Shown here: in pieces, positions 11,590-22,964 of the stretch
Position numbering within the stretch: position 1 is the first letter of the stretch
How the letters are laid out: each line of letters starts with the position of its first letter
From: Serilophus lunatus
Taxonomy: Eukaryota; Chordata; Aves; Passeriformes; Eurylaimidae
Assembly: GCA_013399895.1 (NCBI GenBank)
Contig: VXBA01002417.1
Location: 1,655,218 to 1,719,217, forward strand
Length of the DNA: 64,000 nucleotides
Direction: 5' to 3'
The notes under the pieces: model-generated
Seen by the model: only the letters and a program-made list of their open reading frames with translations
Told to the model about the DNA's origin: nothing
The model's database searches: none
Position numbers and translations under genes: made by a program

Positions 11590-11744
11590 GAGGCTTCATC
11601 TTGGTGGAAAATTTTCCCTCCAAGTTACAAACCCTTGCAAGTAATGTTTAGTAATAGAAACACTGTGAGGACTAATTATAGGGTAATAAATAGCAATGCT
11701 GCCTTCTGATATTTCTTTACATTCTTAGTGAAGATGCACAGCTG
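11590..11744 (+). repeat. Copy A of a duplicated ~160-bp element
   Basis: It aligns end to end with 13252-13413. Shared segments include GAGGCTTCATCTTG, GAAAATTTT, AACCCTTGCAA, AATTATAGGGTAATAAATAG, TTCTGATATTTCT, ATTCTTAG and CACAGCTG. By eye roughly three quarters of positions agree, with a few small gaps. The copy is in the same orientation as the other, about 1.66 kb away. No similar third copy was noticed in this window. It could be a diverged local duplication of a regulatory element or two copies of an uncharacterised repeat. Confidence 0.9.
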
Positions 11745-11770
11745 CTCTAGAGCAAGAATGAAAATTCTGC

Positions 11771-11908
11771 ATCCCTGGAAGTGTTTGAGGCCAGGTTAGA
11801 TGGAGCTTTGAGCATCCTGGTCTAGTGGAAGGTATCCTTGCCCTGTTGCAACAAGATGAGCTTTAAGGTCCTTTCCAGCACAAACCATCCTGTAACTCTG
11901 TGATTCAT
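11771..11908 (+). mobile_element. CR1 LINE 3' end fragment with ORF2 tail
   Basis: CTGGAAGTGTTTGAGGCCAG reads as the C-terminal LEVFEARLDGAL part of CR1 ORF2. It is followed by CTGGTCTAGTGGAAGGTATC, a 'gagctttaaggtcctttcc' segment and the terminal 'ctctgtgattcatg' motif. It lies 26 bp beyond copy A of the duplicated element, but no CR1 sequence accompanies copy B. Confidence 0.93.
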
Positions 11909-11909
11909 G

Positions 11910-12690
11910 TCCTTACTGCATCTCGTAGGACCTGCAGGTTGGCCTTGTCTCAGGGCCACCCTGGCCTCTTTTGAGGTCCTCAGTCAAGAGAGAGATGTGG
12001 GGCTTCCACGTAGTCTGAGGCAAATCTTCCCCCAGACAGTGTCACCCAGCAACCTGCTGCAGACTGAAACAACCTGCAGAGTTTTGCCTCACAGTTTCAG
12101 CAGAGGAAGTGAGACTCTTGCCCGGTGCTGCTTCATTTAAACCCTTCACTTCAAAAGGTCAGAGAGACAAATTAGGATCTCAGTCCCATTGCTCGTACAC
12201 ACATGAGTAAGCAATGAATGTAGAGACCTGATCTTATGAGTAAAATGACAGAATTGGACCTTGACTTACTTTCATATTTATTGATGTTTTACCCGTGTTG
12301 ACACAGCAATGCCGAGTGGTTTGTTACAGGTTTCGGTGCAGAATCAAAGCTGGGTTTTCCTGACTTGTGCCAGCCTTACCAGACAGCTCCTCCTGCATCA
12401 GTGGCAGGCCAGGCACCTAATCCTACAATCCTTTTGTCTTAGCATTCGAGATCACAGGAAACACAGGTTTATTCCACATGAGAATTGTCTTTTCCCATAT
12501 AATGGAAAAGAAAATCCTAAGACAACTAGGGAATTCTGTAACAAACTGTTTCCAACATTCCTACCCCACTCCAGGGCTGCAGGCAAAGCTAGGAGCCATG
12601 GCACAGAGCAGCTTCCATCCGTGTTTGCAGCAACGAGACCTCTGCCTCAGCTCAAAGCTGTTTTGAATTAGGAGGTTAGATTTTTCTAAT
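11910..12690. other. Non-coding stretch with a possible ancient-repeat relic
   Basis: The open frame at 12309-12671 (120 codons) has no recognisable domain. Sequence at about 12170-12265 ('acacatgagtaagcaatg ... cttatgagtaaaatgacag') faintly resembles an old amniote repeat with 'catgagtaa' phrases, but it is too decayed to call firmly. Confidence 0.4.
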
Positions 12691-13250
12691 TGCGTTTTTA
12701 AAGACCGAGCCAGCAGTTCATTAGATATCACGGAGCAAATTCTGCTTCTCTATTACACCAATATGAATCTTGAATGAATTTATATCAGGAAAACTGGGAG
12801 GGTAGAATGTACCTCCCATCTTGTTCCTCAGATTATTAAAAGTTAAAGGGCCTTGAAAATTAAATTCACCTTTCCTTGTTCAAGCTGTTTACTCTGGTTT
12901 TTATTCCAGAAAGGACAGTCGAAAATAATTAGCCAACGTCCTTTCTGTTCACAGACACTTTTAAGTTGGATTCTCATGTACTAGCCCAAGACTAGTTTGT
13001 GTGGAAAAGACCAGAGGGCATTTTCTTTCAAACAAATTGTTTTCATGGGAATAATTTCCTAAAGAATTATATTAAAACCTTTCCATGAATCCTTGATTTT
13101 TGAAATAAGAAAAAAAATCCTCTTATATATCCTTGATTTGGGGGACTTGACAATTTATTTGTGGATATAAATGAGCACCTTAATGAAAGTCCTCGAGGAT
13201 TTTACCTTTATCTAACAGGCTAACCTTATTTAACTGAAATACTTCTTTAG
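12690..13250. promoter_or_regulatory. Candidate conserved non-coding block
   Basis: Unique AT-rich DNA (for example 'ctaattgcgtttttaaagac', 'cattagatatcacgg', 'gaaaataattagccaacg') without repeats, ending where duplicated copy B begins. TAATT cores are frequent. Conservation is inferred from composition and motif content only. Confidence 0.35.
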
Positions 13251-13251
13251 C

Positions 13252-13413
13252 GAGGCTTCATCTTGCAGGAAAATTTTGCCTTTGAGTTACCAACCCTTGC
13301 AAATAAGCTTTTATAATAGGAACACTGATAGAACTTTAATTATAGGGTAATAAATAGCATCGCTGCCTTATCTTCTGATATTTCTCCAGATTCTTAGCGA
13401 AGATACACAGCTG
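13252..13413 (+). repeat. Copy B of the duplicated ~160-bp element, next to the CpG island
   Basis: This is the partner of 11590-11744, with the same order of shared blocks. It carries one extra 5-bp segment (TTATC-like, before TTCTGATATTTCT) and several substitutions. It ends about 30 bp before the CpG-rich region starts, so this copy is promoter-proximal if the island is a promoter. Confidence 0.9.
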
Positions 13414-13439
13414 TTGCTGGAAACTGATAATCAAGTGCT

Positions 13440-14220
13440 GTAGGGGTTGGAAGTTGTCCCCCCGCTCTCCGTGGAAGCAGCAGCGAGCGCGGAGCGGGAG
13501 GAGGCGGCGGGACCCGGGAGCGGCGACGGCTGCGGGGGAGGCCGGGAGGGGACACGGTGGGGATGAGGATGGGGGCAAGTGGGACTTTGACACCGAATAT
13601 CCCAGCCGGGGAAAAGGTTTTTCACATCCCGATGAACGGCCGAGAGGATGTGGAGGTGTGGGCAAAGCTGGTTAAACGAGGCCAGTAGCAGCTGTAATAA
13701 TAAAAATAATAAATCATAAAAATATAGCGGCAGTAAAGCAGAGGGCATGAGCCGGAGGCGATCGCTGCAGGGCGGCCCCGCCGAGCGCTCCGCGCATCCC
13801 GGCGCTGCGGGCGGAGCGGAGCGCGGCTTCCCCGGGAAGCGGGGGACGGACATACTGCCCGCCACTTTGTTATCATCGATATTATCGATAATAAAAAATA
13901 TTCTTTAGAAAGCAAGATTCTTTAGTAGCATTTCTGTACACAGAGGGCAAAGAGAAAGAGCCTCCCCCCTCCAGCTCCCCGCCGTGTCTTTTCCGCGGGT
14001 GAGGAGCGGGGTCTCGGGTACGCAGCTTTCCCCGAGTCCTGAGCGCCTCCGGCTCCCCGGCTCCATCTCTCCTACGGTTCCTCCAATAAAATCCCAAACC
14101 CAAAAAGCACCAAACGAACAAACAAAATAAAAAACACCCCCAAACCCCGCAAGAAATCCCGGGCAAGGAGCGCGGCGTTGGGGAGGGACGGGAGGGATGC
14201 GTGCGAGGGGCTTAACCCTT
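13440..14220. promoter_or_regulatory. CpG island, candidate promoter
   Basis: Two strongly GC- and CpG-rich blocks. By hand I count about 15 CpGs between 13461 and 13556 and about 19 between 13751 and 13862; a third CpG-rich patch runs from about 13980 to 14210. AT-rich gaps at about 13680-13740 and 13863-13935 separate them. This is the only such island in the window. In birds such islands normally mark promoters, often of developmental genes or their non-coding transcripts. Open frames inside it (for example minus strand 13431-13865, 144 codons) have low-complexity R/P/S-rich translations and no domain, so I do not call them genes. Transcription direction cannot be told. Confidence 0.8.
13880..13893. 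promoter_or_regulatory. Perfect CUT-homeodomain-type palindrome TATTATCGATAATA
   Basis: A 14-bp perfect palindrome centred on ATCGAT, with a second ATCGAT at 13875-13880 overlapping its left end by one base. ATCGAT within TAATCGATAA is the preferred site of CUX/ONECUT proteins. It sits in the AT-rich gap between two CpG-rich blocks of the island. Binding is inferred from motif knowledge. Confidence 0.5.
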
Positions 14221-14254
14221 GGAGCTTTGAAGGCAAAACAAGGAAATACGTTGG

Positions 14255-14960
14255 AAAGGCATGTCTGTAAACAATGATAATTAGCCTTTTCAAAAATCAT
14301 AACACTGATTAAAATCTCGGATTCATTATTTATTCATCACAGAACCTCTTTGCAGACCTGGGAATAGTGATTAAAACCTAAGTGCTTCTCAATTTTGCAC
14401 AGCTCGAGAGAAGCCTAGAAAGGGGTTAAAATGGAAAGGAAAGAGGAAACCAAGCAAACAGAATTCTTCTTTTAAGAACCAATACTTTCTTCTTCCCTTT
14501 CTGGCAGGAATACTCTTATTCCCCCAAATTTTGGTATTATGAAAATGTTTCTCATACGAAGTACAAGTGTTAGACTGAATCCAGTTGGTACTAAAATTGC
14601 AAACACACTTTCACTCCTGGAAAAGCCAACAGAAAGGAACTTCTTTTAACTCCATAATAGCAGGTTATGGAGTAAATGAACAACTGATGGTCAACTGGCC
14701 AATTATGGTATAAATATCCGTTGTTTACAGCGAGGTGTTAAATGAGCCTTTCGAGCACAAAGGATCAGACTGTCTAAGCTACAATTTGTGCTTCATCCCA
14801 TTATGTCTCCCCGAAAAAGGCCCGTGCCGTTGTAGGTAATGTGTGCGCAGAACATATTTCTCTCTGTTGATTTTAGTTTGCTTTAATTCAATACACACTC
14901 TTGTTTACTTTTTAAAATTTAAATAAATGTCAGCATTGTATAATTTCTATGTTAACAAAG
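14255..14960. promoter_or_regulatory. Candidate conserved block downstream of the CpG island
   Basis: Unique, repeat-free sequence starting with a FOX-type site TGTAAACA (14266-14273) immediately followed by ATGATAATTAG. It later has TTGTTTACAGCG near 14721 and CpG-retaining stretches such as CCCGTGCCGTTG near 14820. The content is consistent with a promoter-proximal enhancer. Conservation is inferred. Confidence 0.4.
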
Positions 14961-14964
14961 CAGT

Positions 14965-16500
14965 GAGCAAAATCCCTTGTATGTTTATAAAATATTATTG
15001 TTTAATTCACATAGTTTAGGAATTCCAAATGTTGAGAATAGGAAGGAGGCCAAATACCATCTGTTTATAACTATGATGCATCATCATATGTGTACTTTAA
15101 AAAAGAAGAAAAAAAAAGCTTGGTCAATCATGCCACTGTTCTATCTGTGTGGAATATAGTGAGGATTTAAAATTGCTCTTTGCAGTTCTCAGGGAATTTT
15201 AGGGAGGTTTAATTCTGAGCAGGGATGTTACAGGAGTTGCTCGTGTCTATGTTCCTGTCAGAAGAGCTGCAGGAAACACTCACGTGCCCCAACCACTGCA
15301 GGCACAAATTCAATCACTTTCTCCCAGCCTCAATATTCCCCACTTTCAGAGACTGAGAAAGAAAACCTGAAAGATTTATTTAAACTCCTTATAGGTTTGG
15401 GGGGAGGAGAGAGGAGGAGGGGGTGCATTTGGGGCTTCATTTTCAAATGCTTCATACATTCATGTTCCTGGATTTTTAAGGACAGAAGGAAAGCATGAGG
15501 ATTTTGTAGCCTGTCTTGCAAAACACAGGCTATAGACTTATCATTCAGCTGATTCTGCAAATAGCTTTTTTAAAAAAAACCTCTCTGTCAAATGTTAGTA
15601 GTTTTAGGTCCAAGTTAAAATAGGTCCTTGTTAAAAATAATACATTCCATACTCTGGAGTGGTACGTAACGTGCATTTTAAAGAGAAGGTAGTCTGCAGG
15701 CTTAAAAACAAAGAGTGTCTCCAAGTTAAGTAGATAAGAAGATTTTTTTTTCCAAACCCAAGTTAATTAGCTAGTACGTCAAGCCTCATAGATGTCTTCC
15801 TACCTTTCAAGGGCTGAAGAATCCCCAGTAAATGTACTTAAACTTCCTAGTGAGGGCCAGTGAGATGAATGCAGAGATTAGGGCGAGTATTACCGTGCCT
15901 TCTCAGTGCATCCCAGCTGCAGTTCATCCTACTATTGATAATGATGCTTGGAGTTACTGAGGTGGTTTCTGAAACTCACATATGGGGTCCTTTCCCCAAG
16001 GATGAGGAATAATAGCGGCACTCAGGTGGTACGGGGAGGGTAAGAGCAGATTTGCAGTTATCTTTGCCTGGTGTGTGGTGATTTTTCAGTTGTGCTGCTT
16101 TAATAAATGGAGAGGTACATTCAGGACAAGGGCTGTAGTGCTCTGATACAGTTTTTGGTTTGTGCTAACAAACAGGAGAGGGGGAAAAAACACAGGTGAA
16201 AGGAAAAAAATTGAGGCTTGCTGGAACCCAGCCCTGGCAGAATGCTGGTGCAGGATAAAATGTTCTGTGGCCAAACTCTCGGCAATTTCTGAAATACCAC
16301 AATTTAACCTACTGTGCACTGCAGTGAAGTGCCTGGGACTTTGTTTTTTGAACTTCTTCCTTTCTACTGTTACATCTAACTTGCAGCATGTTGATTTACT
16401 TAGCTACACTCAGATAGAAGCTCAACACACTGCACTGGGCTGTTACTGTTAAAAATTGCCCATCAGAGTGGGAGATCCTTTCCACCGTTTCTTGTATGTT
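14965..16500. other. Non-coding stretch, nothing recognised
   Basis: Ordinary DNA with A-rich patches (15100-15118) and a purine run near 15400-15422. Open frames at 16086-16452 on both strands are mutual shadows without domains. No repeat is recognised. Confidence 0.5.
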
Positions 16501-17070
16501 TTCCAGTCTTTAGGGTAGCCTTCTGAGACGGTTTATTGTCTGGAAACAATTTAATATTTTTAATTAGAAAAAGGAAATGCCTTACACACCTTTCTTAAGT
16601 AATGTTTGTGGAGCTGGCTCCATCAACAGGGATAATTCGCTACCGTGTGATGAGTTTAATCTGCTCACACTGACAGTACAGGAGTGAAAAACAGGACAAA
16701 AGGCACCTTCTGTCACTGCAATTTGCAAAAAAAATTCATAAATGTAAAATGTATACAATCTCAGCTTGAAAAAACAAACCCTGGTGCCAGCTTCAGACAG
16801 TCAGGCATGCATTCCTGCATATTACTTCCTATTTTCCATGGCTATATGATGCTGGGTCTCCCAAGCTGAGTTCACAATCAAGGGGGCATATTGTCCAATT
16901 ATGATGTGCATACCTGTCCACGAGGGATTATATGGAGCCCTCGTGCTCGTTTATCACTTCGTTTTTACACGCTGGAGTAGTTTTATGAGATACACTGATA
17001 GAGGCCGTTTCGAAGGTTGCTAAATACCATGTTCATTGCATGCTTGGTTTCGTGCGGTTCCTGGGCACTT
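16500..17070. promoter_or_regulatory. Candidate conserved non-coding block
   Basis: Unique AT-rich sequence with 'tttaattag' (16559-16567), CpG retention in AT-rich context (TTCGCTACCGTGTG near 16637, 'cgtttcgaagg' near 17007) and no transposons. The part at 16880-17040 includes 'gtccaattatgatgtgcat'. Enhancer function is inferred. Confidence 0.35.
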
Positions 17071-17369
17071 GGGGTCGGCGCAGGGAGATGGGTATTTTGA
17101 ATCTCACCCAAGCACAGGTGTAAATCCTATAAAAAGAGCCATAGCTGAGGTTAGACATCTGGGACATCATGGTGGGCAGCCATCGGCATCAGTACTGGGG
17201 CCAACAACGGCACATCTTGCCCCTGTCTGAGGGTGCCTTTGCTGCTGCCAGAACTGCAAACCAAACATGCACCAGGCATGAAACACAGGGAAATTCACAA
17301 GGGGAACATAATCCCTGGTCATCACACTGACTTCTAATACTCCTCTGGGGTCTGAACACCTTGTGTTCC

Positions 17370-17795
17370 CCCTGGGTAGCCGAGAGAATTGATCATCTCA
17401 CAAACTCCCGGGCATTAACATTTAACCACCCAATAATTTGGTTTTTAAGTGAAAGCGGGGAGATTAATAAACTTAATCTAGCATTCACACAGATTTGAGG
17501 ACAGCTGACCTCTGCCCTCTAGAGATCCAGGCTCATTTAATAATCTGCATCTGAGAGAGCCCCTACAGTTGTCATGTCGCAGGGAGGCCTGTCCCCCATG
17601 GGCTGTGGTGTATCACCCTCGATGGCTGCAGCAGGAGCAGTGGTGACAAGGAATTTGCTGCTTTTATTTATGTCTCCCTCCTTTGAAGGGGTCAATATGA
17701 GCAAACACAGCTCCCTCCTGCAAAATAACTGGCCTGAGCCACTCTCCCGGGGGGTGATGCACAGCAAAAGTAAAATCTTGGTCAAAAGGTAGTCC
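17370..17795. promoter_or_regulatory. Candidate conserved non-coding block
   Basis: Unique sequence with 'cccaataatttgg', 'gagattaataaacttaatc' and 'catttaataatctgc', which are homeobox- and MEF-like AT cores. A GC-richer half (17570-17760) is open on both strands for 72 and 86 codons without a known domain. Two-strand openness with no codon signature argues for a non-coding element. Confidence 0.35.
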
Positions 17796-17799
17796 ATCT

Positions 17800-19480
17800 T
17801 CTAATTTGGAAGGAAAGAGTAAAACTACAACAGCAATAACAACAGAGGATTCAGGGATTCTGGAACAGCAGGTCTTTGCTTTGGGGCACAGGTTTGCAAG
17901 TTTTGGTATTACCTTACAAAAACCCCCAAATCAGCAAAGCCTTTCATGTCAGAGCATTCAGCCAACGGAAACGCTGCCTCAAACTGCAAAGCATTATCTA
18001 TGGATTTCTTTGCACATTTCACGTTGTGCAATTCTTTGGGAAAAAATTTGGATAGGAGTAGTTTGTCAATGCTATTAATAGATATGTTTAATGCAGAAGT
18101 GTGCAATGTGATGAACAGCCTTGGCAGGAACCATATCCAGCCTGGTTGTATTGTAATACTGTTTGATGCAGCAGTGTGTTTGATCAGTTACAAGTGATGA
18201 GTATCATATCACATCAAACAATTTAATACAGTCTCATTGTATGGAATTATGGCTGCTGTCAATCAGCATGTGGCCTATTCCTTACAGATCTGTCTTTGGG
18301 AGCTGGAATACACTGGTAGCTTCATATGCATTAATAAATAAAGTGCTGCTGAAATTCCATACAGACCTGTTGAGATTTTTGTTTCTCTTTCATGGCCTTT
18401 TTATTTTTTATTTTATTTTCATGACTTTTTGCACTCTCTTCTTTTTGAATACTATGTTGAGGTGAGTTCACCTGGTCAACAGGATCACCAAGGGTGGGGC
18501 CAGTGTGCTTTGGAGAATGTTTGGGATACATCTACCAAAGATATACATGAGAGTAGTGAATTTTCTTTTTCTGTGAAAAGCAGCCTGAGTATAAATCCAC
18601 TGAACTTGTTTTCAGCTGAAGCTTCACAGAGTCTCTTTTCTTTGCTTCCTCAGGGGGAGGAGAGGCTATCTATTAAAAATGCATATGTTTTGTCTTAGTG
18701 CTTGGCGCACCTCACTTGATAACCCCCTACTTTGGTTTGGGGATGGCACTCTTTGAACTTAAAGTCTCTTCCTTAGGACTGATATATTCAAGGTGCTGGA
18801 GGGGAAGCCTATGTCAGATGAAAGATACGTATGTAAATAACAGTATAGAGGTGGGGTTTAAGGGATCATCCATTTTACTATCAGTTTCAGACATATGCTG
18901 CTCTGATGCTGGCTTGCCTTGCTTCCAGTCCCTAACACAGAGGATGGTTTTTAATGAAGTCATACTCTGCTGCCTACAAATATGGGGTCATGCTACACTT
19001 GTATGGGAGCGGTGATTTCAGTAATGTTGCTTATTGTGGTCAAAGAGGGCAGAAGATTGCCTTTTTGCATCGTGTGGCTCTGGGGTTTTGGAGCCTGCAC
19101 AGACAAATTGATTACATTGCAGTAGGGCCACACATTCAGAGGATGGAGGTATCATGCTGGAAATCCAAATTTCAGCGGCTGATTAATCAATGTAATGACT
19201 GTAAGTTTTTCCACCTTATGCTACGGTCTCAGTCTGCAGATCTGAATAAGATCAGTACTAGAAAGGGAAACCTCAAGAAATTTTTGTAAACGCTGAAGGA
19301 AGTGGTTGTTGACTTAATAAATGACATATTTCCTTCTACATCAAAAATTACCCTCGGGGGTAAAATGAGGCCTAGTGAGAGATAGGGACAGGAATAAGGA
19401 TGGCTGCATTTAAGAGATATTTCTGGTTGCTTTGGAGTGGTGACTGAATTTGAGCTCACCTCTGGTTTGGGGGGTGCAGG
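17800..19480. other. Non-coding stretch, nothing recognised
   Basis: Several overlapping open frames up to 111 codons have no domain. A T-rich patch lies at 18395-18421. No repeat is identified with confidence. Confidence 0.5.
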
Positions 19481-19484
19481 CTGG

Positions 19485-19965
19485 CTTTCCATGGCACGGA
19501 TGGATCACAACGACGGACTGGGAGCAACCAGGGCTGCGGAGCGGTCAGGAGGAAGCTTAGCATTATATAACTCCAACAACCTGAACCCAGAGGCATCCAT
19601 ATAAAGCAAATAAATAGGGACCCGGCTTGCTCCTGTAATATCATCCACCTGATAATTCCTGAGCACTGCTCAGCCAGGTATTTCCTCTGCCTCATAATCC
19701 AAGCGAGATATACAAGACCCCATATGCTCTGTTTTCCATATAGGAACAGCTTGTCCTGTTACACATATCATCCTGGAATCTTATTGTTTTTATGGATTAC
19801 AAAATGGTCACAATTATACCCTGTCCTTGCAGATGAAGCTGATAAATTCAGAGCCAAAGAGCTCCATGGTCTCAGACAGTCTTACCCTGCAAGGTAACCT
19901 AAAGATAGCAAGTGTAAAATTATATTTATTAGTGTCCTTATAGAAAAATTACTTCAGACCTGGCT
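19485..19965. promoter_or_regulatory. Candidate conserved non-coding block
   Basis: Unique sequence with retained CpGs (ACGGATGGATCACAACGACGG near 19497) then AT-rich motif-bearing DNA ('cctgataattcctgag', 'cattatataactcc', 'gcaaataaataggg'). No transposon is seen. Regulatory role is inferred. Confidence 0.33.
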
Positions 19966-19969
19966 CGTT

Positions 19970-20770
19970 ATGTAGCTACTAATGAAACTCCAGGAGCACA
20001 CAGCACCTGAAGCAGAGCATGTCCTACCCCAGTTTATCTTATGTCTGGCATTAATTGGCCATGGCTCCGTCTGAGACTGTGATCCAGTCAAATCCTGTAG
20101 GCCACGCAGGTCTGGATGGTATTTAGATCAGAAAACTCATCCAAGCAAGAGGAGCATTGGTTTGCCACTAATCCACAGGAGAGCAGTACCTCCACAAGGT
20201 TATTTGTAGATTATAAGGCCAAGAAAGGACTATTTGGATCATCTGGTGTCACGTGTATAACACAAGCCATATGACTTCCCCCAATTAATTCCTGTTTGAA
20301 CCAGAAAACCTCATCCTCTACTGGTCTAAAAATTGCCAGCCATGCAGAAGCCACCACAGCATTTTGATATTATTAGATACAATGTTTTCAGAGGGATTTT
20401 TTCTCAAACAAGGAGTCAAAAGTGATATTTATCTCCTGCGATTATTAGACACTTCTTGCTTGGGTGAGGATGTGACTCACAGCACCGAGACCAAGATCCT
20501 CAAATATTAATACCTTTCACCTGAGTTCCCCTCATGGTCCCATATTCATCTGGAATTCTTCATTTTGCAATTTTCCTCTTATTTCTGTTGCTAAGGGCAG
20601 TTCTTCGGCAGACACCGCAGTGATTTGGTGCACAGAGCAACGGTCCAATGATAAATAGTTATTCCTGTATTAAAATAACCAGAAATGGCATTGCTAAAAT
20701 GATAACCAGGCCTATATTTGAAAGTCTTTGACTTGATGTGTATTTTAGGGGTTTAAATAAAATGAAATAA
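19970..20770. promoter_or_regulatory. Candidate conserved non-coding block
   Basis: Mostly unique DNA. The 20570-20740 part is the most enhancer-like: an RFX-like GTTGCTAAGG, CpG-retaining 'cttcggcagacaccgcag', and 'caatgataaatagttattcc'. The first half is less distinctive. Function is inferred. Confidence 0.3.
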
Positions 20771-21860
20771 AATTATTGCCATTAGTGTAGGTTGTGAAAC
20801 CATTGCTGCTTGCTGGGATGAAAGGCACCATATGTGAGATATGTTGCTGATTTCTTATCTCCAGAAAAATGTTCTTAAAGAGAAGAGGGACCGAGTGATT
20901 TGTTCCTGCTGTTGGGGCAGCATTTCATGCGTTGGTAGCATGAACTGGGGTTTAGAGAATGAAGATGGAACCCATTCCCTCACTATATGCAACCTAAATG
21001 AGCTCAGAATTAGCACTGCTGAACTAAAATGTCAGATTTTAATTATAAGGAGAAAAGCTTTTTAAAAAAATCCCGTAGAACATTAACACTGATTTTTGCA
21101 GGCATTCACCCTCATTTGCACAACACATACATCTCTCTTTTCCAGATGTACAGCCTATGGAGTCTGTAAGAGGAGCATCACTTCTTAAACAGTGAAATAT
21201 GCATTCTAGCTAAGGAGATATCCACATGCCTCCCATCACAATAATAATAATGAAAAGCCTCATCAGTAAAATTCAGCTCCTCCTTTCCTTCCCTGGAGAA
21301 TGGAGGGAGAAAAATTATTTGTCACGGGGAGAGTGACCCGTGGGGCAATAGGACATCACTCTCCTTCTTCCCAAGGGGTTCAGAGCATGCTGCACCCAAC
21401 TGACATGGAACCCCCAGGCATGGTCCCACAGGAACACAGACTTTCTGTGCTCCTAGGATGTTCAGGAGACAATTTGCTTTGTGCAAATAGTGCACAATCC
21501 CTGGCGTGTGTGCCAGTCATACCCAACACGAGATCTCCAAGCACATCACTGAGAGGAAGATCTGAAAGGGCTTTCCCAATATATGTAATTCTATATCTCT
21601 CCTACCTCTCTGCCTTTGGTGCAGGACCCCCAACGAGTTAAAAGTGTAAGAGCTGCTCAGAAAGAGGTCAGCTAATAAATGATATCAAAATCCTAGTCCC
21701 AGATTTTCTGTTTCCAACATGCTGCGCAACTAACACTGTGACACTTTGGCAAGATGATGGAGAAAAATCCGGTGCCAGCTGACTGATGAGCACCCATCTT
21801 TTTTAATTAATTGGGTTGAAAAATGTCTTATGTCAGTTTGAGTGTAGGGGCTCTTTCAGC
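20770..21860. other. Non-coding stretch, nothing recognised
   Basis: An (ATA)n-like short run at 21241-21252. The open frame at 21300-21641 (113 codons) has no known motif. No repeat family is recognised. Confidence 0.5.
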
Positions 21861-21869
21861 TGTGTTTTT

Positions 21870-22145
21870 CTGGATACATATATAGATATATCTAACTGCA
21901 GATTTGAGAGCCCAGCGTGAGGCCTCATAAATGATAAAAATATGTATATATTAGAATTATACACACACGCACATATTGGATAAATTGATACTTAAACATA
22001 CATGTGTGCATATAATGTTCTGTTCTCTGTTCTGAGAGATATTTATAAATAGATTTTATATATATCTATCTCTAACACACAGCTCTATGTGCATGTGTGT
22101 TGTAAAATCTGTTTTGTTTTGTTTTGTTTTGTTTTTTTCCTGGTA
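21870..22145. repeat. AT-rich and microsatellite tract
   Basis: A string of TATA/GATA-like dinucleotide runs, an 'acacacacgcacat' run near 21960, TATATATCTATCTC near 22060, and a clean (TTTTG)n run at 22111-22134 running into T. This is simple-sequence DNA with no gene. Confidence 0.8.
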
Positions 22146-22149
22146 TGCT

Positions 22150-22960
22150 TTTTAATTTTTAGCAGAGTAATATATCTGATTTCTCTTTAAATTAAATGAA
22201 TTTATTTGTCTGCCTTCCCTTAATGGAATCAGTTTTGATATACTCTTTGTTCATGCTGTTACAGGCTTCAGTCTAAGGGCTCTTTGTATTAACTTTTTTA
22301 AGTTACATTACAAAGAGGTTTTAAGATTTCCCAACAGGCTTTTATTTAACCAGGGCTTTTGATCTCAAACCTGCTGGGGCCTAGTGAAATCCTTACCAAT
22401 TCTCCAGTAACTCCTCACTATTGGAATTTGAAAAGACCCACCTGAAGGATTTAACTCGCTGTATGGCTTCAGCCATCCTTTAGATGCTTCTATTCATGCA
22501 GACAGCGAGGGGGTCGAGGGCACCCTTTGTGATCCTCCAAGTAGCCTAAGGTGCCCTTTGCATAAGTTGTACTCCTGAGGAAATAAAAATCAGGAGGACA
22601 CAAACCTATATACCTTATTTCCTGCTATCTTTACTTAAAGGAGGAGCACAGGGGGTCTGCTTAACATCCTTTGCTACCTAAATACCTTTTGGACATGGGA
22701 ACTCAATAAAGGAACTTTCATTGCATCCATTACCCTACTGCGGTGCATAGCAAATTAGATTTAAAAGGGTACTTTTTTCCCTTACAGCTATTTCTATCAT
22801 TTTCTTTAAAATTTCAATTTAGTGTCTAGTGACAGAATATTCTGTAATGTACATTAGAACTATATAACACCAATTATGCTAACTGCGAACATTATTTCAA
22901 AAGAATTAGTTATATTAAGTTATAGATAAACCATTGGGAAAAAAAGGTCAGGTTAGGGGG
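22150..22960. promoter_or_regulatory. Candidate conserved non-coding block
   Basis: Unique sequence with TAATT-type cores ('ttaaattaaatgaatttatt'), CTTTGTATTAAC and 'gcatagcaaattagatttaaa', free of recognisable transposons. It includes a CpG-containing stretch 'cagcgagggggtcgaggg' at 22503. Regulatory role is inferred. Confidence 0.28.
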
Positions 22961-22964
22961 AAAA

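Noticed and set aside
13431..13865. 144-codon minus-strand open frame in the CpG island
   Set aside because: Low-complexity R/P/S/A translation expected from CpG-rich DNA, with no known domain.
19355..19395. Possible MIR fragment ('taaaatgaggcctagtgagag')
   Set aside because: Only a short phrase matches and neighbouring MIR segments are absent.
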